The notes beneath the pieces were generated by a model. It had not been told where the DNA came from. It did not search any database and saw only the letters and a program-made list of their open reading frames with translations. From Deltaproteobacteria bacterium UBA5205 (GTDB lineage Bacteria > Desulfobacterota > Syntrophorhabdia > Syntrophorhabdales > Syntrophorhabdaceae), in NCBI GenBank assembly GCA_002412715.1, contig DHVP01000041.1, positions 22,177 to 86,176 on the forward strand: 64,000 nt of DNA, read 5' to 3'. A program made the translations under genes and the position numbers. Of this stretch, positions 7,185-18,797 are shown one piece after another. Within the stretch, counting starts at the first letter, position 1, and each line of letters opens with the position of its first letter.

Positions 7185-9257
7185 TCAACGCTCTGTTATT
7201 TCCACTTTTGCATCCACTATAACGCAGCCCTTGCCGTCGTCGTAGACTATTACAGGATTGATATCGAGGTTGACAATATCCGGATTTTCCGCGAGCAGAT
7301 TCGAAACCCGGACGATGACATCCTTGAGGGCACTTATGTCTGCGGGACTCCTGCCCCGGGCTCCCTTAAGGATCGCTGCGCCTTTCAGTTCATCAATCAT
7401 GGTTTCGGCGGTTTCGGCGTCTACGGGTGCAACACGGATCGACCGGTCGGCCATGATCTCCACGTATATACCGCCGAGCCCGCAGACGACCACGGGCCCG
7501 AATTCTCTGTCGAAGCGTCCTCCGATGATGATCTCGTGACCCGGAGGGACCATCTTCTGGACGAGGCAGCGGGTTGTACCCATGGCGTCGAGGGCGCGCA
7601 GGAACTCCGCCCGGTCCCTGATGTCCAGGAATACGCCTTTCGCCTCTGATTTATGCAGCAGCCCGCCTTCGCCTGTCTTCAACGCCACCGGGTAACCGAG
7701 ACGCTCCGCCGCCGCCAGTGCTTCGTTCAGGTCCTGCGCCGCACCATGATCCGCAACGGGAAGACCCCATCGCGACAGCAGGGCAAAACATTCCGTGGAT
7801 TCAAGGAACATCTTTGCGCTGTCGGCACCGGCCGCGGGTCTGAAACGCGAAGTCTCCTGAGGGAAGGCGCGCCGCCCGTTCACCTTCGCAAGGTGATGTT
7901 CATAGGACCATGCAAGGGCCTTTACCGCCTGGTCTACATCAATGAAAACGGGAAAATCGGCCGCCTCCTTGACGTCGAACCATTCCGACCGGTTGGTGAC
8001 GACGCAGAGCGCAACGGGCTTGTTATGGATCGGGGTGATCCGCGCGGCATAACGGAGAAAGTTCCTGACCTTGTCACCATCGCTTTCGGAGCTGTACGTA
8101 ATGACAAACACAATGCCGTCCACTTCCTCTTCCTTGAGAGCCATCTCAAGGATGGAGGCATATTCGTCGAGGTCGTAAACGTCGCCGATATCGAGGGGGT
8201 TGGTCGCCGCGATGACATTGAGTTTCTTCTGGGCTATCCCCTCGAAAAGACCTTCCGAGAAACGGGCGAACTCAAAACCGTATCTCTTTGCCGCATCGGC
8301 GCACAGCACGCCGTGACCACCGGAACGGGAAATGAGAGCAAGGCGCCGGCCCCTGAGCACGGGCAGGCTGAATATCTTGAAACAGTCCACCATCTCCTGG
8401 AAATTGGTCACCCTGATGACGCCTGCCTGCTTCATCGCCGCATCCGCGGCCTCATCGTCACCGGCAAGGGCCGTGGTGTGAAATTTTGCTATCTCACCGC
8501 TCGACGGACTCCTGTTGGCCTTGAGCACCACGACGGGTTTGTCGGTGGAAGCCGCGAGACCCATAAACCGCCTGCCGTCGGAAAACTGCTCCAGGTACAA
8601 CCCGACTACACCTGTTCCCCGATCCTGCAGGACGTATTCGAGAATATCATTTTCGTCGGTCATCAGCTTGTTGCCGATGCTGACGAGCTTTCTCAACCCC
8701 ACATTTTCCACGGAGCAAAGCATGCACGTATCGTAGAAAACACCGCCGCTCTGGGAGATAAGCGACGCGGGTCCTTTCTTCATATATTCGGGATCAATGA
8801 TGAAGAAAGGAAGGATGACCCCAGCTTCCAGATTGACGATACCAAAGCAGTTGGGGCCGATGATCTTCATACTGTAACGCGCTGCAATCGAGAGAACCTC
8901 GCCCTCAAGGGAACGTCGGTCTCCTGAAAGTTCGCTGAAGCCTCCGGATTCCAGGATTACGTTACGTATACCTTTTTTGCCGCATATTTCCAGCGTTTCC
9001 GGTACATACTTCGCCGGTACGAGAACGACGGCGAGGTCTGGAACGGCCGCGACACCATCGAGGTCCCGCAGTATCCTTCTGCCGGCTGCCAGGCCCTCTT
9101 TCACCCCCACGGGATAGACATCTCCCCGAAAACCGAAACGGGCAAGATTTTCAACGATGACTCGGGCAAGATTGGACGGAGTATCGGAAACACCGAATAG
9201 GGCAATACTTTGAGGGTAGAAGAATTTCTCCATCCCGGGGCTTTCGGACATGATCAT
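7185..9257 (-). CDS. ADP-forming acyl-CoA (acetyl-CoA) synthetase, fused alpha-beta
   Basis: About 690 residues. An N-terminal CoA-binding Rossmann domain (FYPQSIALFGVSDTPSNLAR), two succinyl-CoA-ligase-like domains containing LISQSGGVFYDTC and LALISRSGGHGV, and a C-terminal ATP-grasp domain (GYPVALKTGEGGLLHKSEAKG) form the single-chain arrangement of acetate-CoA ligase (ADP-forming). The enzyme interconverts acyl-CoA, ADP and phosphate with acid, CoA and ATP, making ATP by substrate-level phosphorylation in many anaerobes; the exact acyl group is unknown. The ATG at 9255-9257 is chosen because a GTG nine bases upstream falls almost on the promoter; ATG at 9249-9251 is also possible. Confidence 0.85.
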   Translation of the reverse strand: MIMSESPGMEKFFYPQSIALFGVSDTPSNLARVIVENLARFGFRGDVYPVGVKEGLAAGRRILRDLDGVAAVPDLAVVLVPAKYVPETLEICGKKGIRNVILESGGFSELSGDRRSLEGEVLSIAARYSMKIIGPNCFGIVNLEAGVILPFFIIDPEYMKKGPASLISQSGGVFYDTCMLCSVENVGLRKLVSIGNKLMTDENDILEYVLQDRGTGVVGLYLEQFSDGRRFMGLAASTDKPVVVLKANRSPSSGEIAKFHTTALAGDDEAADAAMKQAGVIRVTNFQEMVDCFKIFSLPVLRGRRLALISRSGGHGVLCADAAKRYGFEFARFSEGLFEGIAQKKLNVIAATNPLDIGDVYDLDEYASILEMALKEEEVDGIVFVITYSSESDGDKVRNFLRYAARITPIHNKPVALCVVTNRSEWFDVKEAADFPVFIDVDQAVKALAWSYEHHLAKVNGRRAFPQETSRFRPAAGADSAKMFLESTECFALLSRWGLPVADHGAAQDLNEALAAAERLGYPVALKTGEGGLLHKSEAKGVFLDIRDRAEFLRALDAMGTTRCLVQKMVPPGHEIIIGGRFDREFGPVVVCGLGGIYVEIMADRSIRVAPVDAETAETMIDELKGAAILKGARGRSPADISALKDVIVRVSNLLAENPDIVNLDINPVIVYDDGKGCVIVDAKVEITER

Positions 9258-9268
9258 ATCGCGCACCT

Positions 9269-9297
9269 AGTATAACCCGCGATACCTGTGAATACAA
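9269..9297 (-). promoter_or_regulatory. sigma-70-type promoter of the acyl-CoA synthetase gene
   Basis: On the minus strand TTGTAT (9292-9297) is followed after 17 bases by TATACT (9269-9274). Transcription would begin near 9262, leaving only about five bases before the ATG at 9257. Confidence 0.55.
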
Positions 9298-9369
9298 GGG
9301 TTCTCGGGCTGCGCCGCGATGTTGACATGAAAAGACGCCTTCTGTTAACATACCGTAAACAGCACGCAG

Positions 9370-9528
9370 AGGAAGAATGGATCTATCCTGTGCAAGGAAC
9401 TCCTCGGCCACGATGTCTCGACGACGAAAGGTTGCCGCGATGCCGCGGCGAGCGGCGTTTTCAAAACAATATGTCCCGGATGTGTCCAAGGTGCCGTTAT
9501 GATTCTGGAAGAAATCCTGGAAGGCTGA
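9370..9528 (+). pseudogene. remnant of a C_GCAxxG_C_C family redox protein
   Basis: In one frame this stretch reads RKNGSILCKELLGHDVS...FKTICPGCVQGAVMILEEILEG followed by TGA (9526-9528). This resembles the C-terminal third of C_GCAxxG_C_C proteins, small cysteine-rich redox proteins common in anaerobes, with the paired cysteines at the expected spots. Upstream in the same frame there is a TAA within a few codons, no start codon, and no trace of the N-terminal GCAxxG motif. I therefore read it as a truncated, decayed gene. It fills most of the 299-base gap between two genes. Confidence 0.55.
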
Positions 9529-9556
9529 ACGAATTAATTGGCTACACAGGAAAGAA

Positions 9557-9976
9557 ATGGTGGTATACTTAACCAGGATGATACGAAAACTGGCTATAAT
9601 GGTCGTTCTGGTTTTCTGTGTGTCACTTATGATCCCATCCCTCGGACACACACGACGGTACTATGGGCCGTACAGGGGATATTATGGATGCGGGTACTCC
9701 AACGATTACTGGGTACCGGCTGCCGTCCTCGCAGGTACCATACTTGTGGGAGCCATGGTTATAGGTGCAATGAACCAGACTCCCCGACAACCGAACCCTC
9801 CGCAGCAGGTGTCGTACAGGCCGATCGACACACGCCAGCCGTACGCTGCCCCGGATCCCGATTTTGTTGCGAGGTACGGCAAGAAAGAATCCCCCGGTGA
9901 ATGGATTATCGTCCCCGGCCAACAGGTTGGAGATAAATGGGTTCCCGGCCACCGCGTCTTCGTCCCAAATCCCTGA
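9557..9976 (+). CDS. small secreted protein of unknown function
   Basis: A 139-residue protein not recognised as a known family. The N-terminus has a basic start and a hydrophobic stretch (IRKLAIMVVLVFCVSLMIPS) fitting a signal peptide. After it comes a Tyr/Gly-rich segment (RRYYGPYRGYYGCGYSNDYW), a second hydrophobic stretch (about residues 53-69), and a Pro/Gln-rich region. The C-terminal end contains WIIVPGQQVGDKWVPGHRVF, resembling a short tail motif seen in some envelope proteins. The ATG at 9557 is preceded by AGGAAAG at good spacing. It converges with the TPR gene, 17 bases away. Confidence 0.6.
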   Translation: MVVYLTRMIRKLAIMVVLVFCVSLMIPSLGHTRRYYGPYRGYYGCGYSNDYWVPAAVLAGTILVGAMVIGAMNQTPRQPNPPQQVSYRPIDTRQPYAAPDPDFVARYGKKESPGEWIIVPGQQVGDKWVPGHRVFVPNP

Positions 9977-9993
9977 TAGAGTGGTTCCAATCT

Positions 9994-11172
9994 CTACTGT
10001 TTCATGAACTCCTTGTAGCACTCACTGCTCCGTATATTATCGAAATCTTTTTCCCCTATGACAATATAGGGGTCGCGAAGACCGCCTTTTTCATACGACG
10101 CCTTGAGCCATCTGCATGCCTCCGCGGAATTCTTTCTCAAGGACTCCACTCTGGCAAGAAGCATTGTGGCGGGCAGTTCCCCCGGTTTCAGCTCCAGAGA
10201 CTTCTTCAGGTCTTCCGCCGCGCTGTCGTAACGGCCGATCTCCTTCAATGATGCAGCCCTTGCAAGATAAAGTCTTGCGCTGCCCGGCCTGAGCTCTATG
10301 GCCTTCGTAAAATCATTCAGTGCCTCGTCGGGCTTTTCATCAAGAACGTACATCCAGCCGCGCTGCGAGTATAAAAGGACCTGTGTCGGATCGATCCTGA
10401 TGGCCCTCGTCAGGTCTTCAATCGCCGTATCATATTTCTTTAGAGCGGCATAGATATCCGCCCGTCCCTGGTAGGCCGGCCAGAAACCCGGGGCAATCTC
10501 TGCCAGTCTGTTATAATCCGCAAACGCCTCCTCGTAGTGCCTCAGTTTTTTCTCTATAAGCCCCCTGCCAAGAAGACTGAGAATTTCTTTCGGGTTCAAT
10601 TCGAGGGCCTTCGTGTAATCATCAAGGGCCCTCTCCTGCTGATTTATGGCTGCATATGTCCTTCCCCGGAAACTGTATACCCCGGCGCTTTTCGGATCGG
10701 CCTCGATGGCTCTTCCCAGGTCCTCAAGGGCCAGATCATACTTCTTCTCGACGTAGGAAATGTTCCCCCGGTGGGCGAGTGCGGCCCCGTTACGGGGGTT
10801 AATTTCCAGAGCCTTCGAAAAATCCGCCCGGGCTCGCGGGTAATCTTTCCCTGTTTCGTACACCTCCCCCCGGCCCACATAAGACATTTCACTTTTAGGA
10901 TCGATCACGACGGCCTTGTCAAAGTCCGCGATCGCCCTTCGAGTTTCACCCAGTCCCTTATACGCGAATGCCCGCCAGGCATACCGATCCGCGAGCGGCC
11001 CCGATGACAGCTTGCCGGAATCGATTTCTGTCGTACACTCCTTGACCGCTTTCTTGAATTCCCCGCCGACCACCAGGTCGCGACAATCTGCCGCGTAGCC
11101 CGCCACGGAGCATGTGACCAACACCCCCACTCCCCACACGAAACTTTTAAGTACGACCCGAGACAACCTCAT
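9994..11172 (-). CDS. secreted tetratricopeptide-repeat protein
   Basis: About 392 residues. A signal peptide (LSRVVLKSFVWGVGVLVTCSVAGYA, shown in part) is followed by a row of about nine TPR units with the usual G-Y-A-F/Y pattern, for example YTKALELNPKEILSLLGRG. TPR arrays hold protein partners together; nothing in the sequence names the partner. The start at 11170-11172 is chosen because GGAGG sits six bases upstream; the frame is open to 11211. It lies downstream of nuoN but has its own likely promoter. Confidence 0.75.
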   Translation of the reverse strand: MRLSRVVLKSFVWGVGVLVTCSVAGYAADCRDLVVGGEFKKAVKECTTEIDSGKLSSGPLADRYAWRAFAYKGLGETRRAIADFDKAVVIDPKSEMSYVGRGEVYETGKDYPRARADFSKALEINPRNGAALAHRGNISYVEKKYDLALEDLGRAIEADPKSAGVYSFRGRTYAAINQQERALDDYTKALELNPKEILSLLGRGLIEKKLRHYEEAFADYNRLAEIAPGFWPAYQGRADIYAALKKYDTAIEDLTRAIRIDPTQVLLYSQRGWMYVLDEKPDEALNDFTKAIELRPGSARLYLARAASLKEIGRYDSAAEDLKKSLELKPGELPATMLLARVESLRKNSAEACRWLKASYEKGGLRDPYIVIGEKDFDNIRSSECYKEFMKQ

Positions 11173-11211
11173 TGTCATCCTCCCTTTACGCACATCTTCA
11201 TGCCCGCGCAT

Positions 11212-11239
11212 ACTTTACACCATCCTCCCGAAATTTCAA
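11212..11239 (-). promoter_or_regulatory. likely promoter of the TPR gene
   Basis: TTGAAA (11234-11239, minus strand) and TAAAGT (11212-11217) are separated by 16 bases, about 40 bases upstream of the chosen start. Apart from this site the 298-base stretch between nuoN and the TPR gene shows no gene or clear terminator. Confidence 0.4.
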
Positions 11240-11470
11240 AAGTCACGCGGATCTGCAACAAGAAAACGGCCGGCGCCCGTCCTGGCTGTCTATCGCGACG
11301 CGTGTCATCGCCTGCCATCGTGTACTGATGACAACCATCGCTTCGGATCCTGACTGGACGGCGTATTATGATAGGGGTTTTTGAAGCTGCCGAGAGATTC
11401 CGCAACAGTCTTTCCGCTCGACCCTTTCCCTCAAGAACCGGCATCGAGGACGGCCTTTTCCATCACTTCA

Positions 11471-12931
11471 TCAGCTGAATATACCGACCGCCTTCTGCGC
11501 GATGGTAAGGAAGGTCTTCGGGAAGATACCCATGTGAAGAAGGGCCCATATGCAGATAACCATGACAAGCCCATACTGCGGCGCCCTGTCAACCGTACCC
11601 GGCTCGCCGATGGTTTCTTTGAAATACATATACATCATGACCCTCAGGTAATAATATGCTGCCACCGCGCTGTTCAGAAAACCGATTACAGCCAGCCAGT
11701 AGTACTCCGCCTTGACGGCGGTGCTGAAGACGTAAAACTTACCCATGAAACCGGCCAGCGGCGGTACGCCCGCCAGTGAAAGAAGAAATATGCTCATGCA
11801 AAGGGCATAAAAGGGATGGCGAACACCAAGCCCCGCAAAACTATCGATCTCGCTGTTGTTGTCGCCTTTCTTTTCAAGGGCGATCACTACCGTGAATGCG
11901 CCGATGTTCATGAACGAGTAAGCCATCAGATAATAAAGCATGCTCGAAGCGAGTGCCCTGTCGGCGGTTACGAAAGCCACCAGTATGTATCCGGCATGGG
12001 CTATGCTCGAGTATGCCAGCATTCTCTTTACGTCATGCTGCACGAGTGCCGTGATGTTCCCGACGCACATCGTAAAGACCGCGAGCACCCAGATGATCTC
12101 CGACCACATGAACTGAAACGGTATGAAGGCGGTAAAGAAAACACGTATCAGGGCACCGAATGCCGCCGCCTTGACGCCCGTCGCCATGTATGCCGTGATA
12201 GAGGTCGGAGCCCCCTGATATACATCGGGCGTCCACATGTGGAAAGGCACCGAAGCGATCTTGAAACCGAAGCCGACGATGAGGAATCCCAACCCTATCA
12301 CGAACATCGTGGCCGAGAAGGGCTGTTTCAGAAGGAAGTATTTCTTCAATTCCACCACATCCAGGATTCCCGTCGAACCGTATATCATTGCCATGCCGTA
12401 CAGAAGAAAGGCTGTGGCGAAAGCGCCCAGAAGGAAGTACTTCAGGGAGGCCTCGACTGATGTCACATTGCCCCTCAGGAGCCCGCACAGGACATAGATT
12501 GAAAGCGACATGACCTCGAGGCCGATGAATATTGTGATAAAGTGGTGCGATGATGTCATGACCATCATGCCAAGCACTCCGAACATCAGGAGGGCATAGT
12601 ACTCTCCCGAACCGATGCCTTCCCGGTCCGCATATCTGAGAGACACAATCGACACAAGGATGAGGATGCAGAGAAAGAGCGCCTTAAAGAAGGTTCCATA
12701 GCTATCGATAGTATAGAGCTGGTTGAATACATCGAGGTTGGTTCCCCAGAGGTTCAGCGTAAAATAGAGCGAGAAAATAGAACCGACAACGCAGAGTACA
12801 CCGGAACTTTTCGAGGCGACAGGCCCCTTAGTCGAACCACCGATAATAAGCAGCAGAAGTGCCCACCCGGTCAACATGATCTCGGGCATTATCCATCTAA
12901 ATTCGCAGGCAGGTATTATTGAAGCGTCCAT
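11471..12931 (-). CDS. nuoN: NADH-quinone oxidoreductase subunit N
   Basis: A 486-residue polytopic membrane protein of the Mrp-antiporter-like family. The segments FHMWTPDVYQGAPTSITAYM and ALVQHDVKRMLAYSSIAHAG hold the conserved lysines of the proton path. It is one of three antiporter-like subunits of the complex I membrane arm. It is the last gene of the nuo operon, 12 bases after nuoM. Confidence 0.95.
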   Translation of the reverse strand: MDASIIPACEFRWIMPEIMLTGWALLLLIIGGSTKGPVASKSSGVLCVVGSIFSLYFTLNLWGTNLDVFNQLYTIDSYGTFFKALFLCILILVSIVSLRYADREGIGSGEYYALLMFGVLGMMVMTSSHHFITIFIGLEVMSLSIYVLCGLLRGNVTSVEASLKYFLLGAFATAFLLYGMAMIYGSTGILDVVELKKYFLLKQPFSATMFVIGLGFLIVGFGFKIASVPFHMWTPDVYQGAPTSITAYMATGVKAAAFGALIRVFFTAFIPFQFMWSEIIWVLAVFTMCVGNITALVQHDVKRMLAYSSIAHAGYILVAFVTADRALASSMLYYLMAYSFMNIGAFTVVIALEKKGDNNSEIDSFAGLGVRHPFYALCMSIFLLSLAGVPPLAGFMGKFYVFSTAVKAEYYWLAVIGFLNSAVAAYYYLRVMMYMYFKETIGEPGTVDRAPQYGLVMVICIWALLHMGIFPKTFLTIAQKAVGIFS

Positions 12932-12943
12932 TAAAAGGCACCC

Positions 12944-14524
12944 CTATCTTGTCAGATTCGTATTCGCTTCTTCCTTGGCCACCCTGGGCGCAACCGTGTT
13001 CTGCTCCAGGACACGGTACTGGGCGCTCTTGGATTTCACGAAAGCCAGGTATTCCACGACGGTTGTATCCATCTTTTTGAAGAACATCTTCGGATATACT
13101 CCCATCAAAACTATGAAGAAGACCATCGAAACCAGTATCAGAATCTCCCGGCCGCCAAGATCTTTCAGATTCTTATTCTCTTCCTTCGTAACTACACCGA
13201 ACATGACTCTCTGGAACATCCAGAGCATATACACCGCACCCAGTACGACACCTGTTGTGGCCAGCGTGCCATAAACCACGTTGCTCTTGAAGGCGCCCAG
13301 AAGGATCAGGAACTCCCCTACGAACCCGTTCGTCCCGGGAAGCGCAATTGATGAAAGGGTAATGATCATGAAGAAGACGGCAAATATGGGCATCACCTTC
13401 GCGATACCGCCGAAGTCGGATATCATGCGCGTGTGTCTTCTCTCATATATCATTCCTACGATAAGGAAGAGGCCGCCCGTCGAGATGCCATGGTTAAGCA
13501 TCTGGTATATCCCGCCCTGAACTCCCTGCATATTGAAGGCAAATATTCCGAGCATCACATACCCGAGGTGACTTACGCTCGAAAAGGCTATCAGTCTCTT
13601 GAGGTCCGGCTGCATCATACTGACGATTGCACCGTAGATGATGCCGATGACGGCCAGCACGGACATAAGCGGCACCGCGTCGATCGCAGCCGCGGGAAAA
13701 AGCGGGATCGCGAACCGGATAAAGCCGTACGTACCCATCTTCAGGAGCACCCCGGCAAGGATGACGCTGCCGGCGGTAGGGGCTTCGGTATGAGCGTCGG
13801 GTAACCATGTATGCACCGGGAACATAGGGACTTTGATTGCAAAAGAGAGCGCGAACGCCCCGAACAGCCAGTACTGCTTCACGATGGGAATGCTTGCCTT
13901 GTAGAGTTCGAGGACGCTGAAAGTATAGATGCCCGTGGCGTTGTAATAGTAAAAGTACAGCGTCAGAATGGCCACAAGCATGAGGACACTTCCCGCCATG
14001 GTAAAGAGGAAGAATTTTATAGCGGCGTAGATCCTCCTCGGACCACCCCACACACCGATAAGCAGGTACATCGGGATGAGCATCAGTTCCCAGAAGACAT
14101 AGAAAAGCACGAGATCGAGGGCGCAGAGCGTACCGATCATCGCCGTCTCCAGAAAGAGGAACGTGATGTAATATTCTTTGACCCTCTCCTCGATGGCCTT
14201 CCAGGAGCACAGCACGCATATTACCGTGAGGAAGGTGGTCAGGAGGACAAGGAGAAGGCTGATGCCGTCTATGCCAAGAAGGTAGCTGATCCCCCATTCG
14301 GGAAACCAATCCGCCTTTTCGACAAATTGCATCGTCTTTGCCGCATCGTCGAACTTAAAGAAGAGAGGGATCGAGGCAGCAAGCTCCACCAGGGAAATGA
14401 CAAGGGTAAAAACCTTGATGAAAAGGCTGTTCCTGCGATTCGCAAAAAGCAGGATCACTGCCCCGAGAAGCGGAAAATATATGAGAAAGCTGAGTATTGG
14501 GACCGACATAACCGTCATGCACAC
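12944..14524 (-). CDS. nuoM: NADH-quinone oxidoreductase subunit M
   Basis: A 526-residue membrane protein with the antiporter-family signatures FYVFWELMLIPMYLLIGVWGG and LPDAHTEAPTAGSVILAGVL, containing the glutamate and lysines used for proton pumping. The C-terminal tail of some 60 residues is polar and ends in the cytoplasm. The gene starts 4 bases after the nuoL stop. A second Met four codons in (Met-Ser-Val-Pro) could be the true start. Confidence 0.95.
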   Translation of the reverse strand: MCMTVMSVPILSFLIYFPLLGAVILLFANRRNSLFIKVFTLVISLVELAASIPLFFKFDDAAKTMQFVEKADWFPEWGISYLLGIDGISLLLVLLTTFLTVICVLCSWKAIEERVKEYYITFLFLETAMIGTLCALDLVLFYVFWELMLIPMYLLIGVWGGPRRIYAAIKFFLFTMAGSVLMLVAILTLYFYYYNATGIYTFSVLELYKASIPIVKQYWLFGAFALSFAIKVPMFPVHTWLPDAHTEAPTAGSVILAGVLLKMGTYGFIRFAIPLFPAAAIDAVPLMSVLAVIGIIYGAIVSMMQPDLKRLIAFSSVSHLGYVMLGIFAFNMQGVQGGIYQMLNHGISTGGLFLIVGMIYERRHTRMISDFGGIAKVMPIFAVFFMIITLSSIALPGTNGFVGEFLILLGAFKSNVVYGTLATTGVVLGAVYMLWMFQRVMFGVVTKEENKNLKDLGGREILILVSMVFFIVLMGVYPKMFFKKMDTTVVEYLAFVKSKSAQYRVLEQNTVAPRVAKEEANTNLTR

Positions 14525-14528
14525 ACCT

Positions 14529-16517
<1,989 letters not shown>

Positions 16518-16531
16518 TTGAAACCCCTTCT

Positions 16532-16849
16532 TTAGCCCTTAAGCAGATTAAATTCGTCAACATGTACTGTGCCCTTCAGCCTGAATATGAGCACGAATAT
16601 GCCGAGCCCCACCGCCGCCTCCGCCGCCGCGACAGCCATGATGAAGATAACGAAGATGGTCCCGTCCAGAGAATTGAGAAAATTTCCCGAGGTGATGAAG
16701 CTCAGGTTAACCGCGTTCAGCATGAGTTCGATACACATGAAGATTACGATCGCATTCCGCCGCGTGATGACACCAACCGCACCCACGGTGAAAAGCACCG
16801 CTGACAGCAGGTAATAGAGGCTTTGCGGTATCTCGGGCAACATTTCCAT
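16532..16849 (-). CDS. nuoK: NADH-quinone oxidoreductase subunit K
   Basis: A 105-residue protein with three transmembrane helices. The helix IVIFMCIELMLNAVNLSFI and the following AAAEAAVGLGIFV carry the two conserved membrane glutamates of NuoK. It is part of the proton channel between NuoH and NuoN. The gene lies 3 bases after nuoJ. Confidence 0.95.
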   Translation of the reverse strand: MEMLPEIPQSLYYLLSAVLFTVGAVGVITRRNAIVIFMCIELMLNAVNLSFITSGNFLNSLDGTIFVIFIMAVAAAEAAVGLGIFVLIFRLKGTVHVDEFNLLKG

Positions 16850-16852
16850 CTC

Positions 16853-17386
16853 CTAGTCCTTTCTTTTCCTGGCAAGCAGCACGGCCCCGACGATACCCAC
16901 CAGAAGAAGTATCGAGGCGACCTCAAATGCAAAAACGTACTTGCCGTAAAGCAGGCCTCCCACCGCTCTGGTGTTGCCGAGTTCGGCGAGCTTCTGAGCG
17001 CTGTAAATGCCGTGTTGTCCTACGCTGCTGTATGTAAACACCCCCGCCAGAATCTGCAGAAAGAGCATTATGGTAATGATCCCTCCCATGAGCTTTGCGA
17101 AAGAACGACTCGACGTCCATTGCGCGCCCCATTCGAGATGGATCAGCATGATCACGAAAAGTACCAGCATCATGATCGCCCCGGCATATACCATGACCTG
17201 GGCGACTGCGATAAAGGTCGCGTTAAGCAGTACGTAAAGGATCGCGACAGAAAAGAAGGTCACGATCAGCCAGAGGGCGCTGTGGATGGGGTTTTTCCTT
17301 GTCACCATCATGAGCGACGAACCCGTCGCCACAAGGGCCGCCACAACAAAGATAAACCATTTAAATCCGATACCGATGCCGATCAT
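16853..17386 (-). CDS. nuoJ: NADH-quinone oxidoreductase subunit J
   Basis: A 177-residue, five-helix membrane protein. The segment NPIHSALWLIVTFFSVAILYVLLNATFIAV followed by QVMVYAGAIMMLVLFVIMLI is the NuoJ signature (the pi-bulge helix). Its start overlaps the end of nuoI by 4 bases (ATGA), so the two are translationally coupled. Confidence 0.94.
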   Translation of the reverse strand: MIGIGIGFKWFIFVVAALVATGSSLMMVTRKNPIHSALWLIVTFFSVAILYVLLNATFIAVAQVMVYAGAIMMLVLFVIMLIHLEWGAQWTSSRSFAKLMGGIITIMLFLQILAGVFTYSSVGQHGIYSAQKLAELGNTRAVGGLLYGKYVFAFEVASILLLVGIVGAVLLARKRKD

Positions 17387-17802
17387 TTTTTATCCTCATA
17401 CATGGCCAGAAGTTTCTTCATATCCAGCACAAAATCTTCCTTCCGGTAATGTGCCTGCTCGTAATCTTCCCCGAGATTGATGGCATTAACGGGGCAGGCA
17501 TCCTGACAAAAACCGCAGTAGATACAGCGCCACGGATCGATCTCATACTTCAGCGGATAGCGCTTGCCATCAAATTTCTCGCCTATCTCCAGTGTAATGC
17601 ACTGGTTGGGACAGACTTTAACGCAGAGGCCGCAGGCCACGCACGCCGTTTCACCGGCCTCGTTCTTCTTGAAGTAATGAATGCCCCGCCATCTTTCGGG
17701 AACCTTATGTTTCTTTTCCGGGTATTGATAGGTAATGGGTTTCGTGAAAATTCTTGAAAACGTCAGCCGAAGACCCTTGAGGAGCGGCAGGATCACCTTC
17801 AT
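17383..17802 (-). CDS. nuoI: NADH-quinone oxidoreductase subunit I (two 4Fe-4S clusters)
   Basis: A 139-residue ferredoxin-like subunit. CVACGLCVKVCPNQC and CIYCGFCQDACPVNA provide the eight cysteines for clusters N6a and N6b, which carry electrons from NuoG towards NuoB. Length and the N-terminal amphipathic region are normal. The stop codon shares a base with the nuoH start region (17802). Confidence 0.96.
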   Translation of the reverse strand: MKVILPLLKGLRLTFSRIFTKPITYQYPEKKHKVPERWRGIHYFKKNEAGETACVACGLCVKVCPNQCITLEIGEKFDGKRYPLKYEIDPWRCIYCGFCQDACPVNAINLGEDYEQAHYRKEDFVLDMKKLLAMYEDKK

Positions 17803-18794
17803 TACAGCACCCCCAGTGCCACGAGGGCAGCGGTGACGACAACGTTAAGAAGGGTTAGAGGCAGGAGCACCTTCCATCCGAAATGCATGATATGATCGTA
17901 TCTCAACCGCGGATATGTTCCCCTCTCCCAGATAAAAAAGAAGATGACCGCAAACACCTTTATCAGGAACCAAACCGGCCCGGGCAACCATGGACCCATC
18001 CAGCCGCCAAGGAACAGGGTGGTTACAATCGCCGCGACGGTGAACATGTGTGCATATTCTGCAATCATGAAGGTTGCGAACTTCATGCTGCTGTACTCGA
18101 TATTGAAACCGCATGCCAGTTCACTTTCCGATTCGGGCATGTCGAAGGGTGTCCTGTTAATCTCCGCAAGTCCTGCCACGAGATAGAAGATGAAGCCGAA
18201 GGGATATTTTACGATAAACCACATTCCCTCCTGGGCCGCGACGATCTCGCCAAGGTTAAGGGATCCCGCAAGAATGATGGTTCCTATAACCGCAAGGCCC
18301 AGGGGCACCTCGTAGCTTATCATCTGTGCGGCTGCACGCAGTGCTCCGAGCACGCCGTATTTGTTTCCCGACGCCCATCCGCCGAGAACAACGCCGTATT
18401 CACCCAAAGTCGCCATCGCAAGGAGATAAAGCAGTCCCGTATCGATGTTCGCGATGACGAGGTTGATCTCTCTGCCAAGGAGGGTAATCGTCCCCCCGAA
18501 AGGGATCACGGCAAACATGGAAAGCGCCGCGAAGAGGCTTATGCCCGGTGCTAATACATAGATCGTCTTATCGGCCTCGTCGGGAATGATGTCTTCCTTG
18601 AAAAAGGACTTGACGCCATCCGCGAGGGGCTGGAGAAGGCCGAAAGGTCCGACCCTGTTGGGTCCGGGCCTCACCTGCAGACGTCCGAGCAGTTTTCGTT
18701 CCAGCAGCGTGGTATACGCTACAAACCCCATCAGAACGAGCACCACGACAATGTTTTTAACGACCATTTCAATTAAAGTATAGACCGCTTCCAT
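17802..18794 (-). CDS. nuoH: NADH-quinone oxidoreductase subunit H
   Basis: A 330-residue membrane protein with the signatures LLGRLQVRPGPNRVGPFGLLQPLADG and AEINRTPFDMPESESELACGFNIEYSS (shown in parts of the family pattern), which form the quinone chamber and the charged E-channel. It anchors the soluble arm through NuoB and NuoD. The gene begins 3 bases after nuoG ends. Confidence 0.96.
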   Translation of the reverse strand: MEAVYTLIEMVVKNIVVVLVLMGFVAYTTLLERKLLGRLQVRPGPNRVGPFGLLQPLADGVKSFFKEDIIPDEADKTIYVLAPGISLFAALSMFAVIPFGGTITLLGREINLVIANIDTGLLYLLAMATLGEYGVVLGGWASGNKYGVLGALRAAAQMISYEVPLGLAVIGTIILAGSLNLGEIVAAQEGMWFIVKYPFGFIFYLVAGLAEINRTPFDMPESESELACGFNIEYSSMKFATFMIAEYAHMFTVAAIVTTLFLGGWMGPWLPGPVWFLIKVFAVIFFFIWERGTYPRLRYDHIMHFGWKVLLPLTLLNVVVTAALVALGVL

Positions 18795-18797
18795 GCC

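Noticed and set aside
9289..9572. 94-residue plus-strand frame ahead of the small secreted protein
   Set aside because: Its translation has no family resemblance, while a different frame of the same stretch matches the C_GCAxxG_C_C remnant.
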